Positions 18,830 through 27,303 of a stretch of DNA of 64,000 bases are shown here, in pieces (position 1 is the stretch's first letter; every line of letters begins with the position of its first letter). The translations under genes were made by a program, and so were the position numbers. This stretch comes from Pseudoxanthomonas broegbernensis (GTDB lineage: Bacteria; Pseudomonadota; Gammaproteobacteria; Xanthomonadales; Xanthomonadaceae): the NCBI RefSeq assembly GCF_014202435.1, contig NZ_JACHGU010000006.1:47773-111772 (forward strand), in the 5' to 3' direction. The notes below the pieces were generated by a model. It had not been told where the DNA came from. It saw only the letters and a program-made list of their open reading frames with translations, and made no database searches.

Positions 18830-19954
18830 ATGCCGATTCCCGTCACCAGCCCGCTGTTGCCTCCCCTGGAGGAGTTCCTGCCCTACCTGCAGAAGATCTG
18901 GAGCAGCCGGACCCTGACCAACGGCGGCGACATGCATCGGGAGCTGGAACAGGCCATGGCGCGCTACCTGGGGGTGAAGCACCTGGCATTGATGGCCAAC
19001 GGCACCCTGGCCCTGGTCACGGCGCTGCAGGCCCTGCGGATCACCGGCGAGGTGATCACGACGCCCTACTCCTTCGTCGCCACCGCGCATTCCCTGCTCT
19101 GGAACGGGATCAAACCGGTGTTCGTCGACGTGGACCCGGTAACCCTGAATCTGGATCCATCCCGGATCGAGGCGGCAATCACTCCCCAGACCACAGCGAT
19201 CATGCCGGTGCATTGCTATGGCAATCCCTGCGATACCCGGGCCATCGAACGCATCGCCGACACCTACAACCTGAAGGTGATCTACGATGCCGCCCATGCC
19301 TTCGGGGTCGAGGACGCGGGCGGATCGGTGCTGCGCCATGGCGACCTGAGCGTACTCAGCTTCCATGCGACCAAGGTTTTCAACACCTTTGAAGGCGGCG
19401 CGATCGTCTGTCCCGACGAGCGTACCTACCGGCGCATAGGCCATCTGAAGAACTTCGGATTCGTCGACGAGACCACCGTGGTCGCCCCGGGCATCAATGG
19501 AAAAATGAGCGAGGTCAACGCGGCATTCGGCCTGCTGCAACTGCGTTATATCGACCGTGCGCTGGAACGCAGGCAGCAGATCGATGCCCTGTACCGGCAA
19601 CGACTTCAAGGAATTCGCGGGCTGCGCTTCATGCCGCCGCGCGGCGGCCAGGCTCGCGCCAACCACGCCTACTTCCCGGTGCTGGTGGATGCCGAGTTCC
19701 CGCTCGACCGCGATGGCCTGTACCAGCACATGCGCCGGCGCGGGATCCTCGTACGGCGTTATTTCTACCCGCTGATCAGCGATTTCCCGATGTACCGCGG
19801 CCTGGCCTCGGCCGACCCGGCGCTGTTGCCGATGGCCCGCGAGGCGGCGCAGAAAGTGCTGTGCCTGCCGATCTTCCCCGACCTGAAAGATACCGGAGTC
19901 GAAGCGGTCTGCGCGGCGATCGGCGAGGTCCGCGCGGAGGCGCACGTAGCGTGA
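18830..19954 (+). CDS. DegT/DnrJ/EryC1-family sugar aminotransferase
   Basis: This PLP-dependent enzyme of 374 residues would convert a nucleotide-linked keto-sugar into an amino-sugar. It shows the family N-terminus (WSSRTLTNGGDMHRELEQAM), GTLALVTALQAL near 63 for PLP phosphate binding, and YDAAHAFG near 158 with the PLP-ring Asp. The Schiff-base Lys is in LSFHATKVFNTFEGGA near 184. The C-terminal third has RRRGILVRRYFYPL. It leads the island behind a sigma-54 promoter and overlaps the next gene (GTGA). VioA-type 4-aminotransferases act in flagellin glycan synthesis in some plant pathogens, but I cannot fix the substrate. Confidence 0.88.
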   Translation: MPIPVTSPLLPPLEEFLPYLQKIWSSRTLTNGGDMHRELEQAMARYLGVKHLALMANGTLALVTALQALRITGEVITTPYSFVATAHSLLWNGIKPVFVDVDPVTLNLDPSRIEAAITPQTTAIMPVHCYGNPCDTRAIERIADTYNLKVIYDAAHAFGVEDAGGSVLRHGDLSVLSFHATKVFNTFEGGAIVCPDERTYRRIGHLKNFGFVDETTVVAPGINGKMSEVNAAFGLLQLRYIDRALERRQQIDALYRQRLQGIRGLRFMPPRGGQARANHAYFPVLVDAEFPLDRDGLYQHMRRRGILVRRYFYPLISDFPMYRGLASADPALLPMAREAAQKVLCLPIFPDLKDTGVEAVCAAIGEVRAEAHVA

Positions 19955-20646
19955 TCCTGGCGGCGATGCAGCCTTATTTCTTCCCCTATCTGGGCTACTT
20001 CCAGTTGGCCGCCGGCGCGGACCACTTCGTATTCCTGGACGACGTGGCCTTCATTCGCCGGGGCTTCATCCACCGCAACACCATCCTGCTCGGCGGCCAG
20101 CCCTTCCGCTTCACGCTGCCGGTGGCCAAGGCCAGCCAGAACCGGGCCATCTCCGAGCACCGTTTCGCCGGCGACGCCTTTGCACGGTTCTTGCAGCAAT
20201 TGCGGCATGCCTACCGCCGCGCGCCCCATTTCGATGAAGCCTATGCCCTGGTGGAGTCCGTGTGCCGCCCAGGCGAAGGCGTGGCGCGCCTGTGCGCGGA
20301 CTCGGTGCAGGCAGTGTTCGCGCACCTGGGACGCGGATTGCGGGCGTCCTTCGCCTCCGAGCGCCCCTCTCGGGTGGGCGGCCAGGCGCGGATCCTCGAA
20401 CTTTGCGGCGAGCTGCACGCCGACGTCTACCACAACCCTCCCGGCGGTCGGGCGCTTTACGACGCGGCCGCATTCGGCGCACACGGGGTGCGCCTGCGCT
20501 TCGTCCATGGCCGCTTTCCCGCCTATCCGCAGACCGCGCGGGAGGACTTCATGCCCGGCCTTTCGATGATCGACCTGCTGATGCACAACCCACCGCACGA
20601 AGTGGCGCGGATGCTGGACCTGGCCCACGTAGAGGACGCGGCATGA
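19951..20646 (+). CDS. WbqC family protein
   Basis: The 231-residue product begins MILAAMQPYFFPYLGYFQLA, the clear N-terminal signature of the WbqC-like family. That family is found in O-antigen and flagellar sugar clusters, often beside DegT aminotransferases. DDVAFIRRGFIHRNTILL and LSMIDLLMHNPPHEVARMLD are further family landmarks. Its biochemical reaction is poorly defined; modification of the amino-sugar made by the preceding enzyme is a reasonable inference. The start is GTG in a GTGA overlap with the aminotransferase stop, and the end overlaps the next ATG, so it is tightly coupled in the operon. Confidence 0.82.
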   Translation: MILAAMQPYFFPYLGYFQLAAGADHFVFLDDVAFIRRGFIHRNTILLGGQPFRFTLPVAKASQNRAISEHRFAGDAFARFLQQLRHAYRRAPHFDEAYALVESVCRPGEGVARLCADSVQAVFAHLGRGLRASFASERPSRVGGQARILELCGELHADVYHNPPGGRALYDAAAFGAHGVRLRFVHGRFPAYPQTAREDFMPGLSMIDLLMHNPPHEVARMLDLAHVEDAA

Positions 20647-22058
20647 ACGTCCTGGTGATCGATGCGCCGCCCGAACCGTCGCCGACGCCGGTGATCGCCG
20701 TGGTCCTGGCCGGAGGCCGTGGCCTGCGCTTCGGCAGCGAAGTTCCCAAGCAGTTCGTCAAACTGGCCGGACGCATGGTGATCGAACACACCGTCGAGGT
20801 GTTCGAGCATTCGCCGATGGTCGACCAGATCGTGGTCGTGGTGCCGTCCGGCTACGAGGACAGCCTGTGGGACGCGGTCACACGCAACGGCTGGCGCAAG
20901 GTCGGCAAGGTCGTGGCAGGCGGCCGCGACCGCGCCGATTCCACCGCCTCGGCCATCGTCGCCCTGGCCGATGAATCGGCACAGGCTCGGGTGCTGGTCC
21001 ACGACGCCGCCCGCCCGCTGCTGGACCAGCCGACCATCGGTCGCTGCCTGGAAGCGCTCGAACGCTACGACGTCGTCGACGTCGTCGTCGCCGCCGGCGA
21101 CACCATCGTCGAAGTCGCCGGCGAAGGGCATATCCACGACATCCCGGACCGCAGCCGCCTGCGGCGCGGCCAGACCCCACAGGGGTTCCGCCTCGGCATC
21201 CTCCGCGAGGCCTACCGGCTGGCGTCTGCCAGCGGCCTGGAAGGCGCGACCTGCGACTGCGGCGTGGTCCGCCGGGAAATGCCCGGCATTGCCATCGCTA
21301 CGGTCGACGGCGCGCCTTCCAACCTCAAAATCACCGACGGCGTGGACCTGTATATCGCCGAGAAACTGATCCAGATCCGCAGCACGCAGAGCACGCAGCA
21401 CAGCGAAAGTCTCGAGGGGCTGCAGGGCCGGGTCGTGGCCGTGGTCGGCGCGCACTACGGCATCGGCGCCTCGATCGCTGCCTTGGCCCGGGCGCATGGC
21501 GCCCGGGTCCACGGTGCCAGCCGGGGCGCCGGCAACATCGACATCACCCGCCGGCACGACCTGGAGGCGTTCCTGGCTGGCGTGGCCGCGCGCGAAGGCC
21601 GGATCGACGCGATGATCAACACCGCCGGCCTGCTGATCAAGAAGCCGCTGGTCTTGCTCGCGGAAGGCGAGATGGAGCGGATCATCGCCACCAACCTGAC
21701 TGGTGCGATCCATCTGGCCCAGGCGGCTCACCCGTATTTGCGGCAGAGCCATGGTTGCCTCGTGAATTTCGCCTCCAGCTCCTACACCCGCGGGCGCGCC
21801 TTCTATGCCGCCTATAGCGCGACCAAGGCCGCCATCGTCAACTTGACCCAAGCGCTGGCCGACGAATGGGCTGCCGACCACGTCCGCGCGATCTGCATCA
21901 ATCCAGAACGCACCCAGACCCCGATGCGCGCGCGCAACTTCGGCGCTGAGCCGGCGGACAGCCTGCTCGATCCGGAAGTCGTGGCACGCGCGACCTTGCT
22001 GGCGGCCTGTTCCACGTTGACCGGCGTGGTATTCGACGTGCGGCGCCATGACGCTTGA
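20643..22058 (+). CDS. Fused IspD-like cytidylyltransferase / SDR reductase, predicted CDP-ribitol synthase
   Basis: This 471-residue protein has two domains. Residues 15-245 are an IspD/TarI-type cytidylyltransferase: AVVLAGGRGLRFGSEVPKQF is the CTP-binding loop, VLVHDAARPLL and RGQTPQGFRLGILREAY follow. Residues 260-470 are a short-chain dehydrogenase: VVGAHYGIGASIAALA binds the nucleotide, NTAGLL follows, and YSATK holds catalytic Tyr and Lys. The same fusion makes CDP-ribitol from ribulose 5-phosphate in Haemophilus Acs1/Bcs1; TarI and TarJ are the separate Gram-positive versions. Neighbouring LicD and TagF-like transferases support CDP-ribitol. A different CDP-polyol is possible. Confidence 0.82.
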   Translation: MNVLVIDAPPEPSPTPVIAVVLAGGRGLRFGSEVPKQFVKLAGRMVIEHTVEVFEHSPMVDQIVVVVPSGYEDSLWDAVTRNGWRKVGKVVAGGRDRADSTASAIVALADESAQARVLVHDAARPLLDQPTIGRCLEALERYDVVDVVVAAGDTIVEVAGEGHIHDIPDRSRLRRGQTPQGFRLGILREAYRLASASGLEGATCDCGVVRREMPGIAIATVDGAPSNLKITDGVDLYIAEKLIQIRSTQSTQHSESLEGLQGRVVAVVGAHYGIGASIAALARAHGARVHGASRGAGNIDITRRHDLEAFLAGVAAREGRIDAMINTAGLLIKKPLVLLAEGEMERIIATNLTGAIHLAQAAHPYLRQSHGCLVNFASSSYTRGRAFYAAYSATKAAIVNLTQALADEWAADHVRAICINPERTQTPMRARNFGAEPADSLLDPEVVARATLLAACSTLTGVVFDVRRHDA

Positions 22059-22911
22059 ATCATGCCTCCCTCGGCGAGTCGGATCGGTGGCGTTGGCCGA
22101 TGTGCAGCAACGCGCCTTCGAGGTGCTGTGCGCACTGGTGGATTTCCTCGATGCCGAAGGCATCGGCTACTTCCTCATCGGCGGCACCCTGCTCGGCGCA
22201 CTCCGCCACCGCGGCTTCATTCCTTGGGACGACGACATCGACATCGGCATTCCGCGCGCGGACTACCGGCGCCTGCTGCAGGCGTTGCCACGCTTGCCAC
22301 CCGGGTTGAAGGCCGCCCACCCTCGCAACGACCCGCGCACGCCCTATCCATTCCTGGTCGTGAGCGATACGGCTTCGCGCCTGGTGATCGACTACGCACG
22401 TCCCTACGACCGGGGCATCGGCGTGGACGTGTTCCCGCTGGACGCCGTACCGCAGGCGGGCTGGCAACAGGCGCTCCTCTGGCGCGGAATCGCGCTATTT
22501 AGAGCGATGACGATGAACAAGCAAGCCGGCTACTATCGCCGCCGCATCCCGTGGCGGCAGCGTCCCCGGTACGCACTGCTGACGCTGCTCAGCGCATGGG
22601 TGCCGCGTCGCGTCTTGTTCCGCGCCTACGACACATGGACATCGAGCGCCGGCAACCGCGGATCATTGCTGCTGGGCAACTTGTACGGACTCTATGGGCA
22701 CCGCGAACTGGTGCCGGCACAGGTATTCGGCGCTGGCAGCAAGGTCCATTTCCAGGGACGCATGTTCCGTGCGCCGGCCCGGCCCGAAGAATACCTGCAC
22801 GCGGTCTACGGCGACTTCATGCGCCTGCCGCCCACCACCGATCGCCATTCGGGACACCGTATCCGCACCGTGTCCATCGCCACCGCATGCACGTCCGGCA
22901 AGGCGCGATAG
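22048..22911 (+). CDS. LicD/fukutin-family phosphotransferase
   Basis: The 287-residue protein belongs to the LicD nucleotidyltransferase-fold family: YFLIGGTLLGALRHRGFIPW near residue 46 is followed by DDDIDIGIPRADY, the metal-binding acidic triad. IGVDVFPLDAVP near 126 is also typical. LicD members transfer phosphocholine from CDP-choline; fukutin and FKRP, in the same family, transfer ribitol phosphate from CDP-ribitol. The gene overlaps the predicted CDP-ribitol synthase by 11 bases, so ribitol phosphate transfer is the better guess, but no licA/licC choline genes can be excluded elsewhere. GC is lower than in the flagellar genes. Confidence 0.82.
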   Translation: MTLESCLPRRVGSVALADVQQRAFEVLCALVDFLDAEGIGYFLIGGTLLGALRHRGFIPWDDDIDIGIPRADYRRLLQALPRLPPGLKAAHPRNDPRTPYPFLVVSDTASRLVIDYARPYDRGIGVDVFPLDAVPQAGWQQALLWRGIALFRAMTMNKQAGYYRRRIPWRQRPRYALLTLLSAWVPRRVLFRAYDTWTSSAGNRGSLLLGNLYGLYGHRELVPAQVFGAGSKVHFQGRMFRAPARPEEYLHAVYGDFMRLPPTTDRHSGHRIRTVSIATACTSGKAR

Positions 22912-22934
22912 TGAGTCTGGAGAGAGAGTACGGG

Positions 22935-25900
22935 ATGTCCAGCAACCGAAGAAACAACAACGTCTGGGTTTTCAATGCCGGCATGAACTTCTCCGGCAAC
23001 CCCAAATGGCTGTTCGCGTACATCCAGATGAAGCGCCGGGACATTCAGGCGCATTGGCTGTGTGACGACGACACGACCATCGCACTGGTTCGCCAACAGG
23101 GATTCAGCGCGCAGCGTTTCGATTCGCCGGCCGGACGCTCGCTGATGCGAAAGGCCGGGGTCTATGTGGTGGAGAACTTCAAGGAGATCATCCATGACGA
23201 GCTGCAGGGCTGCAAGATACTGAACCTCTGGCATGGCGTGGGCTGCAAGTCCATCGAGCGCGGGGTCGCTACCGGGTTCCTGCGCGAGCGCATCGTCAAG
23301 AAGCACATCGTCAACCACGAGGCCTACCGCCACAACTCCCTGTTTCTGACCACCTCGCCATTGATGGAGCGGCATTTCATCGAGCAATGCGCGCTCGAAG
23401 AACACGCCATCCTCCGAGGCGGCTACCCGCGCTGCCATGAGCGGGTCGCCATCCGCACATTCGATCACGACCTTCTTGGCCGCAAGAAATTGCCTGCCGG
23501 CACCCGCATCGTCGCCTATTGCCCGACTTACCGGGAAAAATCCCACAACGACTTCTTCTCGCAAGCCCTGCCGGACATGGCCCGGCTTCTGGATGCCCTT
23601 GAAGCACATGGCCTGCTGCTGGTACTCAAGGTCCATCCGATGATGGAGGGCTACCAGAAGTACAAGGCATTGAAGCTGCGTCATGGCGATCACCCGCGCC
23701 TGATGTTCTGGGACAACCACGAGGATTTCTACGAGGTACTGGAGAAGATCGATGCCGCCATCATTGATTACTCCTCCATCTTCTACGATCTGCTGGCCGC
23801 GGGTGTGCCGCACTTCATCCGTTACTTCTTCGACCATGGCCAGGACGGCAATATCCGCAACGTCGCGTTTGACCTGCGGGAGATGACCTCGGGCCTGGAA
23901 TGCCCCGACTTCGATGCGCTGTTGCGGGCCCTGGGCAACTATCGCGAACATGCCGATACGGACAGGGAGCGCATTCGCTCGCTGTTCTGGTCGTACGCCG
24001 GGTCCGGCAACAACGACCGCCTGATCGAATCGACCCTGGCCTTCGCCCCATGCCCGGCGCTTTCTCCGGTCCTGCACTCGTTCGATGTGTTCGATACGCT
24101 GCTCCAGCGCGCCACGCTGGAGCCGGTAGGCGTCTTTTACCGGGTGCAGCGCGCCATGCGCGACTCCGGCCTGGAATTCCCCGAGTCGCTGGTCGCCGAC
24201 TATCCCAATGCCAGGATGGGGGCCGAATCCAATGTCCGCTATTTCTACCGATCCACTCGACTGGAACGCAACAGCACGCTGCTGGAAATCACCTTCGAGG
24301 AAATCCTTGAGCGCCTGGCGCAGACATACGGCCTGACGGCAGGGCAAGTCGCCTTTCTCCGCGATCGCGAACTGGAAAGCGAATGGCTGTCGTGCCAACC
24401 CTGCGATGAGAAGGTCGCGGAGGCGCTCAGGCTGGTCGAGGAGGGGCAGTCGGTCATCCTGTTGTCGGACATGTACTTGCCAGAGGACTTCGTTCGCCGC
24501 CTGCTCGCCAAGGCCGAACCTCGCCTGGCCGAATTGCCCCTCTTCCTGTCGTCTTCGCGCGGCACCCAGAAAAGCAACCGGACGCTTTATCTGGATGCCT
24601 TCGCCGAAGTGGACTACCGCTTTTCCGAATGGGTCCATCATGGCGACAACCCCATCGCCGATGGCGAGCGGGCGGTTCAGATCGGTATCGTGCCCGTCCT
24701 GCATGAACCGATGCAGTTCTCGGCCTACGAGCGCGAAATCGTTGACAGTCTGCGCAGTTACGATGGCTTCTGCGTGGCCGCCCTGATGGCCCGCTTCCGT
24801 CAGAAGCACGGCCGGGACGAGAAATCCTGCTATGCCTATACGCGGGCATCGCTGTACATGGTCCCCTACGTGATGTGGGTGCTGCGCGATGCGCTGGACC
24901 GGGGGTTGGAATGCCTGTATTTCGTCGCCCGCGACGGCCATTACCTCAAGCAGATCGCCGACTCCGTCATCGCCGAGCGGGGATTGCCCTTGCGGACCCG
25001 TTACATCCACGGTTCGCGCCGGGCATGGTGGATGGCCTCCTACATCGAGGGCGTCGATAAGGAGTTCTTCGCCAGCTTCCTGAATTATCAAGGAGGCATG
25101 TCCTTCGATGGATTGCTGAAGGGATTCCGGCTGGACGAGGGGCAGTTCGTCGACTTTTTCCCGGACCTGACGATTCCCGCCGAACGCGGAAAATTGCCTC
25201 GTACCTTCCTGGTACTGGTCATGCACGAAGCCAAGAACTGCACGCGATACCACCAGCACCTGCTGGAAATCGCTTCGCATGAGCGCAGCCTGGCCTGCGG
25301 CTACCTGGCCTCGCAGATCGACTTCGACCAACGCCATGCCTATGTCGATTACTGGGGGCGCGGTTACACCCAGGACTGTCTGGCGCGATTGCTCGAACGG
25401 GCCGCCGGGCGACCCGTGCCGACCGACTTCTACTATGCGCGCAGCATCTATCGCAGCGAGCCCGGCAAGCAGCGCCACAACCTCTCGGTAAGCCCCGCCT
25501 CGCTCCAGGTGGTGGAGACGCTGTTCGCCAATCTTCCCTACGACAGTACGCTGGGGTACGAACAGCGCGATGGCGCGTTCCTGCCACTGGTTCCGCCACG
25601 CGAATGCGACTTGCAGTTGCACCAGGCAATGGAGCGGGAGCTTCCGCGTTTCGCCCGCGACCTGTGCCGCCTGCCGTTGCAGGACGAAGCCGACACCATG
25701 CGCATGCTGTTCGACTGGTCGATAGGCCATTTCGCCCGCAACAAGGCCGACCCGAAGGCGCTGGCCGTCGTTTCCGACTTGTCCGATTCAGTACACAGCC
25801 ATGGCACCCGGAGCGGATTCGCCCCACCGCTCTCGCTGGCCGACATCGTGCGCAACCTGCGCGGAGAGCCGCTCCAGACGCAGTCCCTGGACGTCTCGCT

Positions 25901-26018
25901 GGGGAGGTCACCGCGCTGGCTGGCCTTGCTGTACGTGCTCACCAGCCTGCCCATCCTGCAGGGTTCTTCCCGGCGGGCACGGGAAAAGGCGGCCAACCTG
26001 CGCAGAATCCAGTCCTGA
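22935..26018 (+). CDS. TagF-like CDP-polyol phosphotransferase fused to a large HAD-like region
   Basis: This is a 1,027-residue fusion. Residues 20-360 are a TagB/TagF/TarL-type domain: LWHGVGCKSIERG near 98 and LKVHPMMEGYQKYK near 230 carry the two expected His residues, then AIIDYSSIFYDLLAAGVPHF near 275. Residues about 380-600 are HAD-like: FDVFDTLLQR (motif I, both Asp present), ILLSDMYLPEDF and WVHHGDNPIADGERA. Residues 600-1027, with ECLYFVARDGHYLKQIADSV, match the large HAD-type proteins of polysaccharide loci. ATG 22935 has ggagagag upstream; GTG 22911 is an alternative. It probably adds or polymerises polyol phosphate on a glycan. Confidence 0.8.
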   Translation: MSSNRRNNNVWVFNAGMNFSGNPKWLFAYIQMKRRDIQAHWLCDDDTTIALVRQQGFSAQRFDSPAGRSLMRKAGVYVVENFKEIIHDELQGCKILNLWHGVGCKSIERGVATGFLRERIVKKHIVNHEAYRHNSLFLTTSPLMERHFIEQCALEEHAILRGGYPRCHERVAIRTFDHDLLGRKKLPAGTRIVAYCPTYREKSHNDFFSQALPDMARLLDALEAHGLLLVLKVHPMMEGYQKYKALKLRHGDHPRLMFWDNHEDFYEVLEKIDAAIIDYSSIFYDLLAAGVPHFIRYFFDHGQDGNIRNVAFDLREMTSGLECPDFDALLRALGNYREHADTDRERIRSLFWSYAGSGNNDRLIESTLAFAPCPALSPVLHSFDVFDTLLQRATLEPVGVFYRVQRAMRDSGLEFPESLVADYPNARMGAESNVRYFYRSTRLERNSTLLEITFEEILERLAQTYGLTAGQVAFLRDRELESEWLSCQPCDEKVAEALRLVEEGQSVILLSDMYLPEDFVRRLLAKAEPRLAELPLFLSSSRGTQKSNRTLYLDAFAEVDYRFSEWVHHGDNPIADGERAVQIGIVPVLHEPMQFSAYEREIVDSLRSYDGFCVAALMARFRQKHGRDEKSCYAYTRASLYMVPYVMWVLRDALDRGLECLYFVARDGHYLKQIADSVIAERGLPLRTRYIHGSRRAWWMASYIEGVDKEFFASFLNYQGGMSFDGLLKGFRLDEGQFVDFFPDLTIPAERGKLPRTFLVLVMHEAKNCTRYHQHLLEIASHERSLACGYLASQIDFDQRHAYVDYWGRGYTQDCLARLLERAAGRPVPTDFYYARSIYRSEPGKQRHNLSVSPASLQVVETLFANLPYDSTLGYEQRDGAFLPLVPPRECDLQLHQAMERELPRFARDLCRLPLQDEADTMRMLFDWSIGHFARNKADPKALAVVSDLSDSVHSHGTRSGFAPPLSLADIVRNLRGEPLQTQSLDVSLGRSPRWLALLYVLTSLPILQGSSRRAREKAANLRRIQS

Positions 26019-26031
26019 CCGGGGGGCGACG

Positions 26032-27303
26032 ATGAATAAGGTCAGGATATTGGTCTTCCCGAGCGGCAGCGAAATCGGCCTGGAGATCGCAGCCGCACTA
26101 GGGCATTCGGTGCATGTGGAACTGCATGGCGCCTCCAGCCGCTCCGACCACGGCGCATTGGCATTTTCCCGGCATGCCCGGGTCCCGAACATCGCCGCCC
26201 CTGACTTCGACGCCAGTTTTTCCCGGCTGCTGGCGCAATGGCGCATCGATTTGGTGTTCGCCACCCACGACAGCGTGCAGGAATACCTGGCCCCACGCAT
26301 CACGGGCTGGAACAGCCGGTTGGTCAATGGCGATCCCGATGCCTCCCGCACGGCACGCCGAAAATCGGCCACCTACGCCTTGTTCGATGACAAGGCGTGG
26401 ATGCCGCGCAGGTACGCCGCCCACGGTTGCATCGACACTTGGCCGGTGGCGGTCAAGCCCGATCGGGACCAGGGAGGAAAGGGTTTCCGCCTTGTCCATG
26501 CACCTGCCGAACTCGCCACCGCATTGGCGACGACGGACGAGCCCGTGGTCTGCGAATACCTGCCCGGCGAGGAGGCGACCGTGGACTGCTTCACCGACCG
26601 CCACGGTCGGCTGCTGCATGTGGGGCCACGCAGCCGCGAACGCGTGGCCGGGGGGGTCGCCATGTGCTCGCGGCGCATGGCGGCGGATGCCGAATTGCGG
26701 GACATCGCCGGAGACATCAATCAGCGCCTGCGCCTGTGCGGACCATGGTTCTTCCAGGTCAAGCGCGATCTGCACGGGCAATGGAAGCTGCTCGAACTTA
26801 GCTGCCGGCTGTCGAGCAGCTCGGCGCTGCAACGTGCCGCGGGGGTGAACCTGCCGCTGATGGCCGTACAGGATCACATGGGGCGCGACCTGGACGTATT
26901 GGACGATCCCCGCGTATCGCGGGTGGAGCGCAGGCTGGCCACCACCGCCGTACTGGAGCATGACTTCGATACCGCCTGCTTCGACCTGGACGACACCCTG
27001 CTGTGCGATGGCATCGCCAACCCAAGTGCGATGCGCCTGGCCTATCGCTTGCGGCAACTGAGAAAACGACTGGTACTGCTGACCCGGCATCCGCGCGACC
27101 CGTTGCCGGCATTGGCGGCGGCCCACATCCCGGCCACCCTGTTCGACCAGATCGTCCACCTGCGCCAAGGCGAACCCAAGTCCGCGCACGTGCCGGCATC
27201 GTCGATCTTCATCGACAACCATTTCCCCGAGCGCATGGAAGTCGCCGGCAATCGCGGCGTCCCCGTGTTCGACGTGGATGCGCTCGACCTCCTGTTCCCA
27301 TGA
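26032..27303 (+). CDS. ATP-grasp ligase / HAD fusion protein
   Basis: The 423-residue protein has a carbamoyl-phosphate-synthase-like N-terminal half: a short nucleotide fold (RILVFPSGSEIGLEIAAALG), then ATP-grasp elements VAVKPDRDQGGKGFRLVHAP near 138, VCEYLPGEEATVDCF near 175 and KLLELSCRLSSSS near 250. Residues 310-423 are HAD-like: CFDLDDTLLCDG (both Asp present), LLTRHPRDPLPALAA and SIFIDNHFPERMEV. ATP-grasp enzymes join a carboxylate to an amine or similar group. In this context it may attach an acyl or amino-acid group to an amino-sugar, or activate a precursor. No substrate can be assigned. It overlaps the glycosyltransferase ATG. Confidence 0.72.
   Translation: MNKVRILVFPSGSEIGLEIAAALGHSVHVELHGASSRSDHGALAFSRHARVPNIAAPDFDASFSRLLAQWRIDLVFATHDSVQEYLAPRITGWNSRLVNGDPDASRTARRKSATYALFDDKAWMPRRYAAHGCIDTWPVAVKPDRDQGGKGFRLVHAPAELATALATTDEPVVCEYLPGEEATVDCFTDRHGRLLHVGPRSRERVAGGVAMCSRRMAADAELRDIAGDINQRLRLCGPWFFQVKRDLHGQWKLLELSCRLSSSSALQRAAGVNLPLMAVQDHMGRDLDVLDDPRVSRVERRLATTAVLEHDFDTACFDLDDTLLCDGIANPSAMRLAYRLRQLRKRLVLLTRHPRDPLPALAAAHIPATLFDQIVHLRQGEPKSAHVPASSIFIDNHFPERMEVAGNRGVPVFDVDALDLLFP

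Noticed and set aside
20643..21370. The cytidylyltransferase domain as the isoprenoid enzyme IspD.
   Set aside because: Similarity to IspD is real, but fusion to an SDR and neighbours of the LicD and TagF families point to CDP-polyol synthesis; ispD normally lies next to ispF or ftsB.
22806..25730. Minus-strand open frame of about 974 codons opposite the TagF/HAD fusion.
   Set aside because: The + strand has TagF and HAD motifs in order; the antisense translation shows no domain and no plausible start.
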